64,000 bases of DNA from RGIG5952 sp045627605 (GTDB taxonomy: Bacteria; Verrucomicrobiota; Kiritimatiellia; RFP12; JAAYLN01): the NCBI GenBank assembly GCA_045627605.1, contig JAZQOA010000019.1:1-64000 (forward strand), read 5' to 3'. Position numbers and translations under genes: made by a program. Each line of letters starts with the position of its first letter. The stretch's first letter is position 1. Positions 16,724-24,658 of this stretch are shown here, piece by piece. The notes below the pieces were generated by a model. It saw only the letters and a program-made list of their open reading frames with translations. It did no database searches and had not been told where the DNA came from.

Positions 16724-17713
16724 ATGCTGCGCTATGCGCTTAGGCGGCTCTGGCAACTTGTCCCGACCACTGCGGGCGTCCTGCTGCTGACGTTCGTGCT
16801 TTTCCACGTCGTAGGAGGCTCCTCCGCCGAGGTGGTTCTCGGCCAGCATGCCGACGCCGCGTCAATCGCGGCGTTCAACGCGCGCTACGGCTACGACAAG
16901 CCCCTGCTTCTTGGCGGCTGGACGGAAACCGCCGGGCAGCCGCTGGCCCGCCGCGTCGGCCACCTCTTCGACACCCAGCTGGTGAACTACGTGGCGTCGC
17001 TCGCCCGCGGGGACCTGGGCGACAGCGCCGCCTACGGCATGCGGGTCGCGGACGTGCTGAGGGCGGGCGTCGGCCCGTCGCTTTCGATTACGGTGCCGAT
17101 TCTTCTTGGCGGCACGGTGATCGCCCTGATGCTCGCCATGTTGGCGGCCGCGCACCAAGGGCGGTTCGCGGACAAGGCCGTGCTTCTGGGGTCGGCCTTC
17201 CTGATGAGCGTCAACTACGTGGTGTGGATTCTCGCGGGGCAGTTCTTTCTCTCCTACAAGCTGCGGCTCTTCCCGATTTGGGGCTTTGAGGGCGTGGCGT
17301 ATGTCGTTCTCCCGGTGCTGATCGGCATTTTCAGCGGGCTTGGACGCGATATCCGCTATTTCCGCACGGTCTTTCTCGACGAGATGGACCGCCCCTACGT
17401 CCGCACGGCTGTTTCGAAGGGGTTGCCTCCGCGGCGCGTCTTCTGGGGGCATGTCTTCCCGAACGCGCTGATTCCCGTGGTCACCTACGTGAGCCTTTCG
17501 ATTCCGTATCTTTTCACTGGGTCGCTGCTGCTGGAGAGCTTTTTCGGCATCCCCGGCCTTGGCGGCGTCAGCATCAACGCGGTGAATTCGGCCGACATGG
17601 CGACAGTTCGCGCGGTCGTGGTTCTGGGCGCGTTGCTCTACCAGCTTGTCAATCTCGTCACGGACCTTTGCTACGCCTGGCTCGATCCGCGTGTCAGCTA
17701 CGAGGGCGCGTAG
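16724..17713 (+). CDS. ABC transporter permease, DppB/OppB type
   Basis: The 329-residue inner-membrane permease belongs to the peptide/nickel (BPD_transp_1) class. It has an N-terminal TM at about 10-30, a large loop, then five more TMs. The ATPase-contact EAA-like motif is 'AVSKGLPPRRVFWGHVFPNA' near 225. It should pair with a DppC-type permease, ATPases and a binding protein, but none is adjacent: upstream is recA and downstream vsr on the other strand. It is therefore an orphan or the remnant of a rearranged operon. The last 20 bp overlap the 3' end of vsr. Confidence 0.88.
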   Translation: MLRYALRRLWQLVPTTAGVLLLTFVLFHVVGGSSAEVVLGQHADAASIAAFNARYGYDKPLLLGGWTETAGQPLARRVGHLFDTQLVNYVASLARGDLGDSAAYGMRVADVLRAGVGPSLSITVPILLGGTVIALMLAMLAAAHQGRFADKAVLLGSAFLMSVNYVVWILAGQFFLSYKLRLFPIWGFEGVAYVVLPVLIGIFSGLGRDIRYFRTVFLDEMDRPYVRTAVSKGLPPRRVFWGHVFPNALIPVVTYVSLSIPYLFTGSLLLESFFGIPGLGGVSINAVNSADMATVRAVVVLGALLYQLVNLVTDLCYAWLDPRVSYEGA

Positions 17714-18254
17714 CGCAATTGGCGGCGGCGGGGCGCGGGGGCTTTTGCCTTTCCCGAACCGCCTCGTATTTGAGCGGTGTTTCGGCGGCGATGAGTTCGC
17801 CGGGTTCGGTCTGGGGCGTTTCGTATTCGGGCAGTACGCCGCCCGTTATGGCCGCGTAGAGCTTGGCCAGCGTCACGTCGCGGACGAATTGGCGGAGTTC
17901 GCATTCCCAGACGACGAAGAGCCGCCAGCCCATTTCCGCCCATTGCCTTTCGTGAAGGGCGTCGCGTTCGACATTGCGCCTGAACTTCTCGCTCCAGAAC
18001 TTGACGTGCGACTTCGGCGTTGTCGCCACCTTGCATCCCGGGTGACGGTGCCAGAAGCAGCCGCGCACCTCGATGATGGCCTTGTATTTCGGGAGTACGA
18101 CGTCGGGGTGTCCGGGCAGCATCTTCACGTTGACGCGGAAGCGGAGCCCGCGCGAAAAAAGATAGTGGCGGACGATCAGTTCGGGCTTGGTGTCCTTGCT
18201 GTGGATTTTGCTCATCGTGAGGCTGCGTTCCTCAACTGTAAGCGTATCGGTCAT
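17694..18254 (-). CDS. vsr: very short patch repair (Vsr) endonuclease
   Basis: The 186-residue product nicks DNA 5' of T in T:G mismatches that arise from 5-methylcytosine deamination. 'MSKIHSKDTKPELIVR' is the hallmark start. Glu25, Asp51 in 'LPGHPDVVLP', Cys66, Trp68 and His69 in 'GCFWHRH', and 'NVERD...GWRLFVVWECEL' are all in place, with numbering matching E. coli Vsr. Position 64, His in the usual 'HGCFWH', is Arg here. About 45 C-terminal residues are low complexity and extend beyond the usual length, overlapping the permease gene by 20 bp. No cytosine methyltransferase is nearby. Confidence 0.9.
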   Translation of the reverse strand: MTDTLTVEERSLTMSKIHSKDTKPELIVRHYLFSRGLRFRVNVKMLPGHPDVVLPKYKAIIEVRGCFWHRHPGCKVATTPKSHVKFWSEKFRRNVERDALHERQWAEMGWRLFVVWECELRQFVRDVTLAKLYAAITGGVLPEYETPQTEPGELIAAETPLKYEAVRERQKPPRPAAANCATRPRS

Positions 18255-18274
18255 GCGCCTATTTTACCATATTT

Positions 18275-18283
18275 TGATATAAT
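18275..18283 (+). promoter_or_regulatory. extended -10 promoter of the outer-membrane protein gene
   Basis: TGATATAAT at 18275-18283 is an extended -10 element (TG-n-TATAAT) 25 nt before the ATG at 18308. No good -35 box is seen, which extended -10 promoters tolerate. It lies in the 53-bp gap between the divergent vsr and OMP genes. Confidence 0.6.
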
Positions 18284-18307
18284 AAAGGACTCGTTTGGGA
18301 GAACAAA

Positions 18308-19690
18308 ATGGGAAAAAACAGGTTTTTCACGGCGGTTGCCGTGGCGGCTGCGTGTGCCGGCTTGGTCGTCGGCGCCGAAGAGCAGGGTTGGATTCTGGGG
18401 GGCGACCTGAGGGTGCGCCAGGAAGCGATGGACAACATCCCCGGCCATCCGGGCGATCCGTCGTCGCCGTATCCGACGGCTTCGGGGAAGAACCTCAACT
18501 GGATTCGCTACAGGCCACGCCTCTGGACGGGGTATTCGGGCGAAAACAGCGGTTTCTATTTCCGCGTGGCGGACGAAATGCGCGAGACCATCGTCCGCCA
18601 CGGGAAGTCCCGCAAGGACTGCTCGTATAGCTTCCCCGACGAAATCGTCGTCGACAACCTCTACCTCTACTTCAATGGGCTGTGGGATGGCCTGGTCGAC
18701 GTCAAGGCCGGTCGGCAGGACTTCGTCGACGGTGGGCGCCCGGCCTTCGGCGCGGGACGCCTCCTCATGGACGGCACCGGCTACGACGGGTCGCGCACCT
18801 CGTATTTCGACGCCTTGCGGTTGACGTTCCACCTGACGGAGAAGTCAACCCTTGACGTCTTCGGCATCTACAACGACGGGCAAAACCCCCTGCGCCTCGG
18901 CCACCCGACGCCCTCGCCGCGCGCCGCCAACGCCATCGATCCCCGCGACAGCGACGAGATGGACGAGTTCGGCGGCGGCCTCTACTACAAGGGCAGGGAA
19001 CTTGGCGACGACTTCCCGTGCGAGATCTACTACGTCTTCAAGCGGGAAACCCCGTTCCACCGCCTCGGCGAGCGCCAGCCCGGCCGCGACACGCATACGG
19101 TTGGTGCGCGCCTGACGCCGCGCCTTTCCGAAACGCTCACGGCGGAGTTCGAAGGCGCGTTCCAGCTTGGCGAAAAGGACAATGGCGCCGACGTTTCGGG
19201 CGCGATGGGTTTCGCGGGGCTCACCTATAGTCCCGTGGCGGAGGCCGGCAGTCCGCGTCCCTTCTTCAACGCCTCCGTCTACTACCTTTCAGGCGACAGC
19301 CGGCGCGGCGCGGAAGACCGCGACACAAGCTGGAATCCGCTTTGGGGGCGCTGGCCGCAGTGCAGCGAGATGCTGGTGTACGGCCCGCTCTACGGCCTGG
19401 GCTACTGGTCGAACATGACGTATCCTTCGCTGGGTGCCGGACTCGACATCGCGCCGCGCCACCGTCTCAACGCCTACGCAGGCCCGATGTTCTGCGCGGT
19501 GCAGGACGGCCTTGGCGGCGGCGACGAGATGTACAAGGGGCTTTTGGGCGTGGCGCGCTACGACTTCCCCATCCTGCGCGAGCACAATCTCTTCGGCCAT
19601 GTCCTCGCCGAAGTTTTCGAGCCTGGCGACTACTATGTGACGGACAAGACCGCCTACTTCCTCCGCTGGGAACTTTCCGTGGCGTTCTAA
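18308..19690 (+). CDS. outer-membrane beta-barrel protein, alginate-export-like
   Basis: The 460-residue product has a signal peptide (about 1-22). Alternating strands follow with many aromatic residues and pairs such as 'NLYLYFNGLWDGLVDVKAGR'. It ends in 'WELSVAF', a terminal Phe typical of BAM-assembled barrels. The region 'VKAGRQDFVDGGRPAFGAGR' resembles the 'GRQ' strand of alginate-export (AlgE-like) porins. Probable role: uptake or export of a sugar or anionic polymer through the outer membrane; the substrate is not evident. GGGAG precedes the ATG by 5 nt, and a strong terminator follows. Confidence 0.72.
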   Translation: MGKNRFFTAVAVAAACAGLVVGAEEQGWILGGDLRVRQEAMDNIPGHPGDPSSPYPTASGKNLNWIRYRPRLWTGYSGENSGFYFRVADEMRETIVRHGKSRKDCSYSFPDEIVVDNLYLYFNGLWDGLVDVKAGRQDFVDGGRPAFGAGRLLMDGTGYDGSRTSYFDALRLTFHLTEKSTLDVFGIYNDGQNPLRLGHPTPSPRAANAIDPRDSDEMDEFGGGLYYKGRELGDDFPCEIYYVFKRETPFHRLGERQPGRDTHTVGARLTPRLSETLTAEFEGAFQLGEKDNGADVSGAMGFAGLTYSPVAEAGSPRPFFNASVYYLSGDSRRGAEDRDTSWNPLWGRWPQCSEMLVYGPLYGLGYWSNMTYPSLGAGLDIAPRHRLNAYAGPMFCAVQDGLGGGDEMYKGLLGVARYDFPILREHNLFGHVLAEVFEPGDYYVTDKTAYFLRWELSVAF

Positions 19691-19712
19691 GGCGGACGCA
19701 ACGGGTTATGCA

Positions 19713-19753
19713 CGAGGCGCGGCCGGCATCCGGCCGCGCCTCGCTTGTTTTTT
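19713..19753 (+). terminator. intrinsic terminator after the outer-membrane protein gene
   Basis: A 14-bp perfect GC-rich stem (19713-19726 with 19730-19743) and a 3-nt loop are followed by GCTTGTTTTTT. It isolates the ribosomal operon promoter directly downstream. Confidence 0.92.
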
Positions 19754-19773
19754 CCCGTGGTCGGAAATAAAAC

Positions 19774-19802
19774 TTGCACAAATTTCCGTCCTGTAGTATA
19801 CT
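19774..19802 (+). promoter_or_regulatory. promoter P1 of the str operon
   Basis: TTGCAC (19774-19779), a 17-bp spacer and TATACT (19797-19802) are close to consensus. Transcription from here would give an rpsL leader of about 210 nt that contains the hairpin at 19898-19932. Confidence 0.75.
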
Positions 19803-19897
19803 TGATGAATGCGCTGTAAGAGGAACAGGATGTCCGGGTCAGCGCTTAAAAACTGAATCAGCGGCATTTGCGGCCGAAAGAAAGCAGATGCCCGAAG

Positions 19898-19932
19898 CGG
19901 TCGGCTCCGGTATGGCCGACCGGAATAATTTT
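19898..19932 (+). promoter_or_regulatory. terminator-like hairpin in the rpsL leader (possible attenuator)
   Basis: CGGTCGGC (19898-19905) pairs with GCCGACCG (19915-19922) around a 9-nt loop. GAATAATTTTTA follows, ending in five T. It lies between promoters P1 and P2 of the str operon, so it could stop P1 transcripts before rpsL while leaving P2 unaffected. The rest of the 332-bp gap before rpsL holds only the promoters; no gene is seen. Confidence 0.5.
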
Positions 19933-19953
19933 TACGTTGCGCGTAAATGTTAT

Positions 19954-19982
19954 TTGCCATGTCATGCCGGGTGTGGTAAACT
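19954..19982 (+). promoter_or_regulatory. promoter P2 of the str operon
   Basis: TTGCCA (19954-19959), 17 bp and TAAACT (19977-19982) form a second good promoter about 34 nt upstream of the GGAAGGA site of rpsL. The same GGTAAACTA-type -10 recurs before rpmJ (34716) and efp (47318). Confidence 0.75.
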
Positions 19983-20022
19983 ACTTGTCCTCTTTTTCCA
20001 AAAGGGAAGGAACAAAAAACCA

Positions 20023-20433
20023 ATGCCTACAATCAACCAACTTGTGCGCAAAGGGCGCAAGCAGCTGACGAACAAGTCGAAGTCGCCGGCTCTCAAGAGC
20101 TGCCCCCAGCGGCGTGGCGTGTGCCTGCTCGTCAAGACGCAGACGCCGAAGAAGCCTAACTCCGCCTTGCGCAAGGTCGCCCGCGTACGTCTCACGACGG
20201 GCTACGAAGTGACCGCCTACATCCCCGGCGAAGGTCACAACCTCCAGGAGCACAGCGTCGTGCTGGTTCGCGGCGGCCGTGTGAAGGATCTTCCTGGCGT
20301 CCGCTACCACATTGTCCGCGGCACGCTCGACTCCCTCGGCGGGGCGGGCCCCTCCAACACCAACAAGCTCGAGCGTCACGTCAGCCGTTCCAAGTACGGC
20401 GTCAAGCGCCCGAAAGCCGGCGCCAAGAAGTAA
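20023..20433 (+). CDS. rpsL: 30S ribosomal protein S12
   Basis: The 136-residue decoding-centre protein contains 'TPKKPNSALRKVARVRL' and 'EGHNLQEHSVVLVRGGRVKD', with the lysine that corresponds to streptomycin-sensitive Lys43. Compared with E. coli S12 (124 aa) it has about 8 extra residues between 'RGTLDS' and 'SRSKYGVKRPK', and a few at the C-terminus. I chose the ATG at 20023 (canonical 'MPTINQL' start, GGAAGGA upstream); the open frame extends further upstream only by chance. First gene of the str operon. Confidence 0.98.
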   Translation: MPTINQLVRKGRKQLTNKSKSPALKSCPQRRGVCLLVKTQTPKKPNSALRKVARVRLTTGYEVTAYIPGEGHNLQEHSVVLVRGGRVKDLPGVRYHIVRGTLDSLGGAGPSNTNKLERHVSRSKYGVKRPKAGAKK

Positions 20434-20451
20434 TTGAGCGAGGATTGAAAC

Positions 20452-20922
20452 ATGTCCAGAAGGCGTAAAACATTCAAGCGCGGGATCACGCCCGATCCCA
20501 AGTACAACAGCGAGCTCGTCGCGAAGGTCATCCGCACGATCATGAAGAGCGGCAAGATGACGACGGCGGAGCGCATCGTCTATGGCGCGATCGAGGAGAT
20601 CGGCGAGAAGACCGGCGAGGACGCCCTCCAGGTGCTCGACACGGCGATCGGCAACATGAAGCCGAAAGTCGAGGTCAAGTCGCGCCGCGTCGGCGGCACG
20701 ACCTACCAGGTCCCGGTCGAGATCCGTCCCGCCCGCCAGCTCGCGATGGCCCTCCGCTGGGTGCTCCAGTACGCCGGCGCCCGCCGCGGCATGCCCATGC
20801 CGAAGGCCGTGGCGGCCGAGCTTCTCGAGGCCTACAAGGGCGAGGGCAACGTCATCAAGAAGCGTGACGACACCCACCGCATGGCCCAGGCCAACAAGGC
20901 GTTTGCGCACTACGCGTGGTAA
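20452..20922 (+). CDS. rpsG: 30S ribosomal protein S7
   Basis: The 156-residue product is the primary 16S rRNA-binding protein that nucleates assembly of the 30S head. The canonical start is 'MSRRRKTFKRGITPDPKY'. The beta-hairpin 'VEVKSRRVGGTTYQVPVEI' and the C-terminal 'RMAQANKAFAHYAW' are present. GAGG lies upstream, and it is spaced 18 nt from rpsL and 6 nt from fusA. In other bacteria S7 represses this operon; no S7-target mimic was identified here. Confidence 0.98.
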   Translation: MSRRRKTFKRGITPDPKYNSELVAKVIRTIMKSGKMTTAERIVYGAIEEIGEKTGEDALQVLDTAIGNMKPKVEVKSRRVGGTTYQVPVEIRPARQLAMALRWVLQYAGARRGMPMPKAVAAELLEAYKGEGNVIKKRDDTHRMAQANKAFAHYAW

Positions 20923-20928
20923 TCCGAG

Positions 20929-23046
20929 ATGAGCCAGAACGCGAATAGCACCAAGACAACCGGGAAGGACGGCGCGGCCGCCCTTTCCGGTCGTCTTGCC
21001 GCCATTCGCAACATCGGCATCATCGCCCACATCGATGCGGGCAAGACGACCACGACGGAGCGGATCCTCTATTACACCGGCGCCTCCCACCGCATCGGCA
21101 TCGTCGACGACGGCAACACGGTGACGGACTGGATGGAGCAGGAGCGCGAGCGCGGCATCACGATTACGAGCGCCGCGATTACCTGCCAGTGGAAGGATTG
21201 CCAGATCAACATCATCGACACCCCGGGCCACGTGGACTTCACCATCGAGGTTGAGCGCTCCCTGCGCGTCCTCGACGGCGCCGTCGCGGTCTTCTGCGCC
21301 GTCGGCGGCGTGCAGCCCCAGTCCGAGACCGTCTGGCGCCAGGCCGACCGCTACGGGGTGCCGCGCATCGTCTTCGTCAACAAGATGGACCGCATGGGCG
21401 CCGACTTCTCCAAGGCCGTCGAAGAGATCCGCACGAAGCTCGGCGCCGTTCCCGCGCTCATGTCCCTTCCCTGGGGCGCGGCGGACGATTTCAAGGGAAC
21501 GATCGACCTTCTCTCGATGAAGGCGCTCGTCTACTCGGAGAGCGACAACGGCTCAACGGTCGAGGCGCGCGACATCCCCGCGGAACTCTGCGACGAGGCA
21601 GCCGCAGCGCGGGCCGAGATGGTCGAGCTCATCGCGGGCGACGACGAGGAGCTGATCGAAGCCTACCTCGAGAATCCCGACCTTCCGGCCGAAAAGCTGA
21701 TCCCGGCGATACGCCGGGCCACGATTGCCGGAAGAGTCGTCCCCGTTTTTTGCGGCACGTCGCTCCGCAACAAGGGCGTTCAGCCGCTCCTCGACGGGAT
21801 TGTCAACTATCTTCCCTCGCCTCTCGACCGCAAGGCTGTCGAAGGCGCGGATCTCAAGAGCGGCGAGCCGGTGACGCGCGAGTGCACCGATCCGCTTCTC
21901 TCCAGCCTTGTCTTCAAGATCGCCACCGACGCCTACGTCGGCCGCCTTTTCTTCGTCCGCGTCTATTCGGGCGTGCTCAAGAAGGGGCAGAACGTCTTCA
22001 ATCCCCGCACCCGCAAGCGCGAGCGCATCCTCAAGCTCGTCAGGCTCCATGCCGACGAGCAGATCGAAGTCGAGGAGCTCGGCCCGGGCGAGATCGGCGC
22101 CATCGTCGGCCTCAAAGGCGCGACGACGGGCGATACGCTCACGGCGGAGATGAAGCCGCTGGTTCTCGAGAGCATCACCGCTCCGGAGCCTGTGATGTTC
22201 ATGGCGATCGAGCCCAAGTCGAGGGCCGACCGCGACAAGCTGGCCGAGTCCCTTGCCGAGCTTGCGGCAGAAGACCCGACGTGCGTCATCCGCGAGGACG
22301 CCGAAAGCGGGCAGACCATTTTGAGCGGAATGGGCGAGTTGCACCTCGAGATCCTGGTGGACCGCCTGCGCCGCGAGTTCCATGTGGCGGCCAACACGGG
22401 CAAGCCCATGGTTTCCTACTACGAGACTGTCACGGCACACGGCGCCGGCACGGCAGTCTTCGACCGTGAAATCGCGGGCAAGCGTTTGTTCGCGCAGGTC
22501 GCGGTCGAAATCGACCCCCGGAAGCGTGGGGAAGGCATCGTGGCGGACGCCAAGAACGCGTGCCGCGGTCTTCCCGACGAGCTTGCGGAGGCCGTCGAAG
22601 CGGGACTCACGGACGGCGTGAGCACGGGTGTGCTTGCGCGGTATCCGATGATGGATCTTGCAGTCCGGGTGACCGGTGTCGAGATGGGCGAGCCCGAAAG
22701 CGCTTCGCCCGTCGCGTTTCGGTCTGCGGCGGTCATGGCTTTTCGCGAAGCCGCGACCGCGGCGGCGCCCGAGCTGCTCGAGCCGATCATGAGGCTCGTC
22801 ATCGTGACTCCCGCCGAACATGTCGGCGAGGTCATCGGTGATGTCAACGCGCGCCGCGGACAGGTGCGCGACATGGAGGAACGGGGCGACACGAAGGTCG
22901 TGTCGGCCGAAGTTCCGCTGGCGGAGCTCTTTGGCTATTCAACGGCCATCAGGTCGCTTTCGCGCGGTCGCGCGAGCTACACGATGGAACCCGGCGAATT
23001 TGCCGTCGCGCCCCGCACGGTCAGGGAACAGTTGTTAAACAGGTAA
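20929..23046 (+). CDS. fusA: elongation factor G (divergent domain IV)
   Basis: The 705-residue translocase GTPase has intact G motifs ('AHIDAGKTTTTERIL', 'DTPGHVDF', 'NKMDRMGAD') and domains II, III ('MGELHLEILVDRL') and V ('EPIMRLVIVTPAEHVGEVIG'). Domain IV is unusual. The conserved 'GGRGQYGHV' segment reads 'IAGKRLFAQV'. The tip motif normally 'GSYHEVDSSEMAF' reads 'VEMGEPESASPVAF', so Gly587 replaces the tip histidine (E. coli His583). It sits in the normal str position after rpsG, but no tuf follows. It may be an spd/EF-G2-type factor; a second canonical EF-G could exist elsewhere. Confidence 0.92.
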   Translation: MSQNANSTKTTGKDGAAALSGRLAAIRNIGIIAHIDAGKTTTTERILYYTGASHRIGIVDDGNTVTDWMEQERERGITITSAAITCQWKDCQINIIDTPGHVDFTIEVERSLRVLDGAVAVFCAVGGVQPQSETVWRQADRYGVPRIVFVNKMDRMGADFSKAVEEIRTKLGAVPALMSLPWGAADDFKGTIDLLSMKALVYSESDNGSTVEARDIPAELCDEAAAARAEMVELIAGDDEELIEAYLENPDLPAEKLIPAIRRATIAGRVVPVFCGTSLRNKGVQPLLDGIVNYLPSPLDRKAVEGADLKSGEPVTRECTDPLLSSLVFKIATDAYVGRLFFVRVYSGVLKKGQNVFNPRTRKRERILKLVRLHADEQIEVEELGPGEIGAIVGLKGATTGDTLTAEMKPLVLESITAPEPVMFMAIEPKSRADRDKLAESLAELAAEDPTCVIREDAESGQTILSGMGELHLEILVDRLRREFHVAANTGKPMVSYYETVTAHGAGTAVFDREIAGKRLFAQVAVEIDPRKRGEGIVADAKNACRGLPDELAEAVEAGLTDGVSTGVLARYPMMDLAVRVTGVEMGEPESASPVAFRSAAVMAFREAATAAAPELLEPIMRLVIVTPAEHVGEVIGDVNARRGQVRDMEERGDTKVVSAEVPLAELFGYSTAIRSLSRGRASYTMEPGEFAVAPRTVREQLLNR

Positions 23047-23057
23047 GCGGTAAAAGC

Positions 23058-23366
23058 ATGCAAAGTCAGCGCATACGCATAAGGTTGCAGGCCTATGATC
23101 ACAGGGTTTTGGATCAGGCCGTAGTCAGCATAATCGACACCGCCCGCGGTTCGGGCGCCCGTGTCGTCGGTCCGGTCCCCCTGCCCACGCGCATCGAGCG
23201 TTGGACTGTCAACCGCAGTCCCCACGTCGACAAGAAGTCGATGGATCAGTTCGAAATGCGCACCCACAAGCGTCTGGTCGACATCGTCAGCCCGACGGCG
23301 AAGACGGTTGACGAGCTCAAGAAGCTCAACCTCCCCGCTGGCGTCGATATTTCGATCCGCGTCTAA
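23058..23366 (+). CDS. rpsJ: 30S ribosomal protein S10
   Basis: The 102-residue product has the S10 core 'RIRLQAYDHRVLDQ', 'GPVPLPTRIERWTVNRSPHV' and 'MRTHKRLVDI'. It is a component of the 30S head and also a NusG-binding transcription antitermination partner (NusE). It begins 11 nt after fusA with no tuf between, so str and S10 operons appear fused. Its length is normal for the family. Confidence 0.98.
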   Translation: MQSQRIRIRLQAYDHRVLDQAVVSIIDTARGSGARVVGPVPLPTRIERWTVNRSPHVDKKSMDQFEMRTHKRLVDIVSPTAKTVDELKKLNLPAGVDISIRV

Positions 23367-23388
23367 TCCGAACAGGCGGTGAAACACG

Positions 23389-24018
23389 ATGAATGGTTTA
23401 ATTGGCAAGAAGGTAGGCATGACCCAGGTGTGGGACGCCGAGGGCCGCAGGGTCCCCGTCACGGTGCTTGAGGTCGGTCCCTGCCCCGTCGTCCAGGTCA
23501 AGACCAAGGACGGCAAGGATGGTTATGACGCGGTGCAGGTCGGTTTCGGGGCGCAGAAGCCCCAGCGCCTCACCAAGGCGGTTCGCACGCGCTTCGAGAA
23601 GGCGGGTGTCGCGCCTTGCGCCGAGCTCCATGAGTTCGATGCCGAGGGTGACGCCGTCAAGGTGGGCGACACGCTTGGCGTGGATGTTTTCGATGGCACG
23701 GCGCTCGTCGATGTCACTGCGATTTCCAAGGGCCGCGGCTTTGCCGGCGTCGTCAGGCGCTGGGGCATGGGCGGCGGCCCCCACGGCCACGGCGGCCACA
23801 GCAAGAGGCGTATCGGCTCCATCGGCGAGCGCGATCTCCCCGGCTGGGTGGCCAAGGGCAAGCACATGCCCGGCCACATGGGCGCGGTCAAGGTGACGGC
23901 CCGCAACCTTGCGGTCGTCCAGGTCCGCAAGGACGACAATGTACTGCTTGTTCGCGGTGCGGTTCCGGGCCCTTCGGGCGCGACCGTCATCGTGCGCAAG
24001 GCACTGAAGAAGGCGTAA
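23389..24018 (+). CDS. rplC: 50S ribosomal protein L3
   Basis: The 209-residue product starts 'MNGLIGKKVGMTQVWD'. The central extension 'GFAGVVRRWGMGGGPHGHGG' and 'GKHMPGHMG' approach the peptidyl transferase centre. It is an early assembly protein binding 23S rRNA. It is 22 nt from rpsJ and 4 nt from rplD, standard S10-cluster order. Confidence 0.97.
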   Translation: MNGLIGKKVGMTQVWDAEGRRVPVTVLEVGPCPVVQVKTKDGKDGYDAVQVGFGAQKPQRLTKAVRTRFEKAGVAPCAELHEFDAEGDAVKVGDTLGVDVFDGTALVDVTAISKGRGFAGVVRRWGMGGGPHGHGGHSKRRIGSIGERDLPGWVAKGKHMPGHMGAVKVTARNLAVVQVRKDDNVLLVRGAVPGPSGATVIVRKALKKA

Positions 24019-24022
24019 TCCA

Positions 24023-24658
24023 ATGAGCAAGATCAAATCATTCAGCGCAGAAGGCGTAGCCGCCGGCGAGATTGACTTCGCGGACGAGCTCCTCACGCTC
24101 GACAAGGGCGACCAGGCCGTCAAGGACGTTGTCGTCGCAACGCTCGCGGCCCGTCGCGCCGGTTCCGCGTCGACGCTCGGCAAGGGCGAGGTCAGCGGCA
24201 CCAACAGAAAGCCCTGGAAGCAGAAGGGCACCGGCCGCGCCCGCGGCGGCTTCACCCGCTCCCCCGTGTGGGTTGGCGGCGGCGTCGCCATGGGGCCGAA
24301 GCCGCATGGCTACGACAAGAAGGTCAACCAGAAGGTCGCGCAACTCGCGTTTCGCCGTGCTCTCAGCGCGCACATCGCCGACGGCAAGGTCTCCGTCATC
24401 GACGCGCTCCCGCAGGATGGCAAGACCAAGACCATGGCCGCGCTCGTGAAGAAGACGGGCCTTGAAGGCCGCGTCCTCGTCGTCACGGACAAGTTCGACG
24501 AGAAGATCGAGCTCGCCATCCGCAACATCCCCACGGTCGAAGTTCTCACCGCGAAGCAGGTCGACGTCTACTCGCTCCTCCAGGCTCGCGCGGTTCTCGC
24601 CACGAAGGAGGGCTTTGAGATTCTCAAGGCCCGCATGGGCAAGGAGGTGGCGGCATGA
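24023..24658 (+). CDS. rplD: 50S ribosomal protein L4
   Basis: The 211-residue product has the long loop that lines the exit tunnel: 'PWKQKGTGRARGGFTRSP' and 'GVAMGPKPHGYDKKVNQK'. In E. coli L4 autoregulates the S10 operon; I see no L4 target leader here. Its stop overlaps the rplW start (ATGA). Confidence 0.97.
   Translation: MSKIKSFSAEGVAAGEIDFADELLTLDKGDQAVKDVVVATLAARRAGSASTLGKGEVSGTNRKPWKQKGTGRARGGFTRSPVWVGGGVAMGPKPHGYDKKVNQKVAQLAFRRALSAHIADGKVSVIDALPQDGKTKTMAALVKKTGLEGRVLVVTDKFDEKIELAIRNIPTVEVLTAKQVDVYSLLQARAVLATKEGFEILKARMGKEVAA

Noticed and set aside
19981..21231. Long minus-strand open frame opposite rpsL-rpsG-fusA
   Set aside because: It is antisense to well-identified ribosomal genes and arises from GC-rich codon bias; no family resemblance or start signal.
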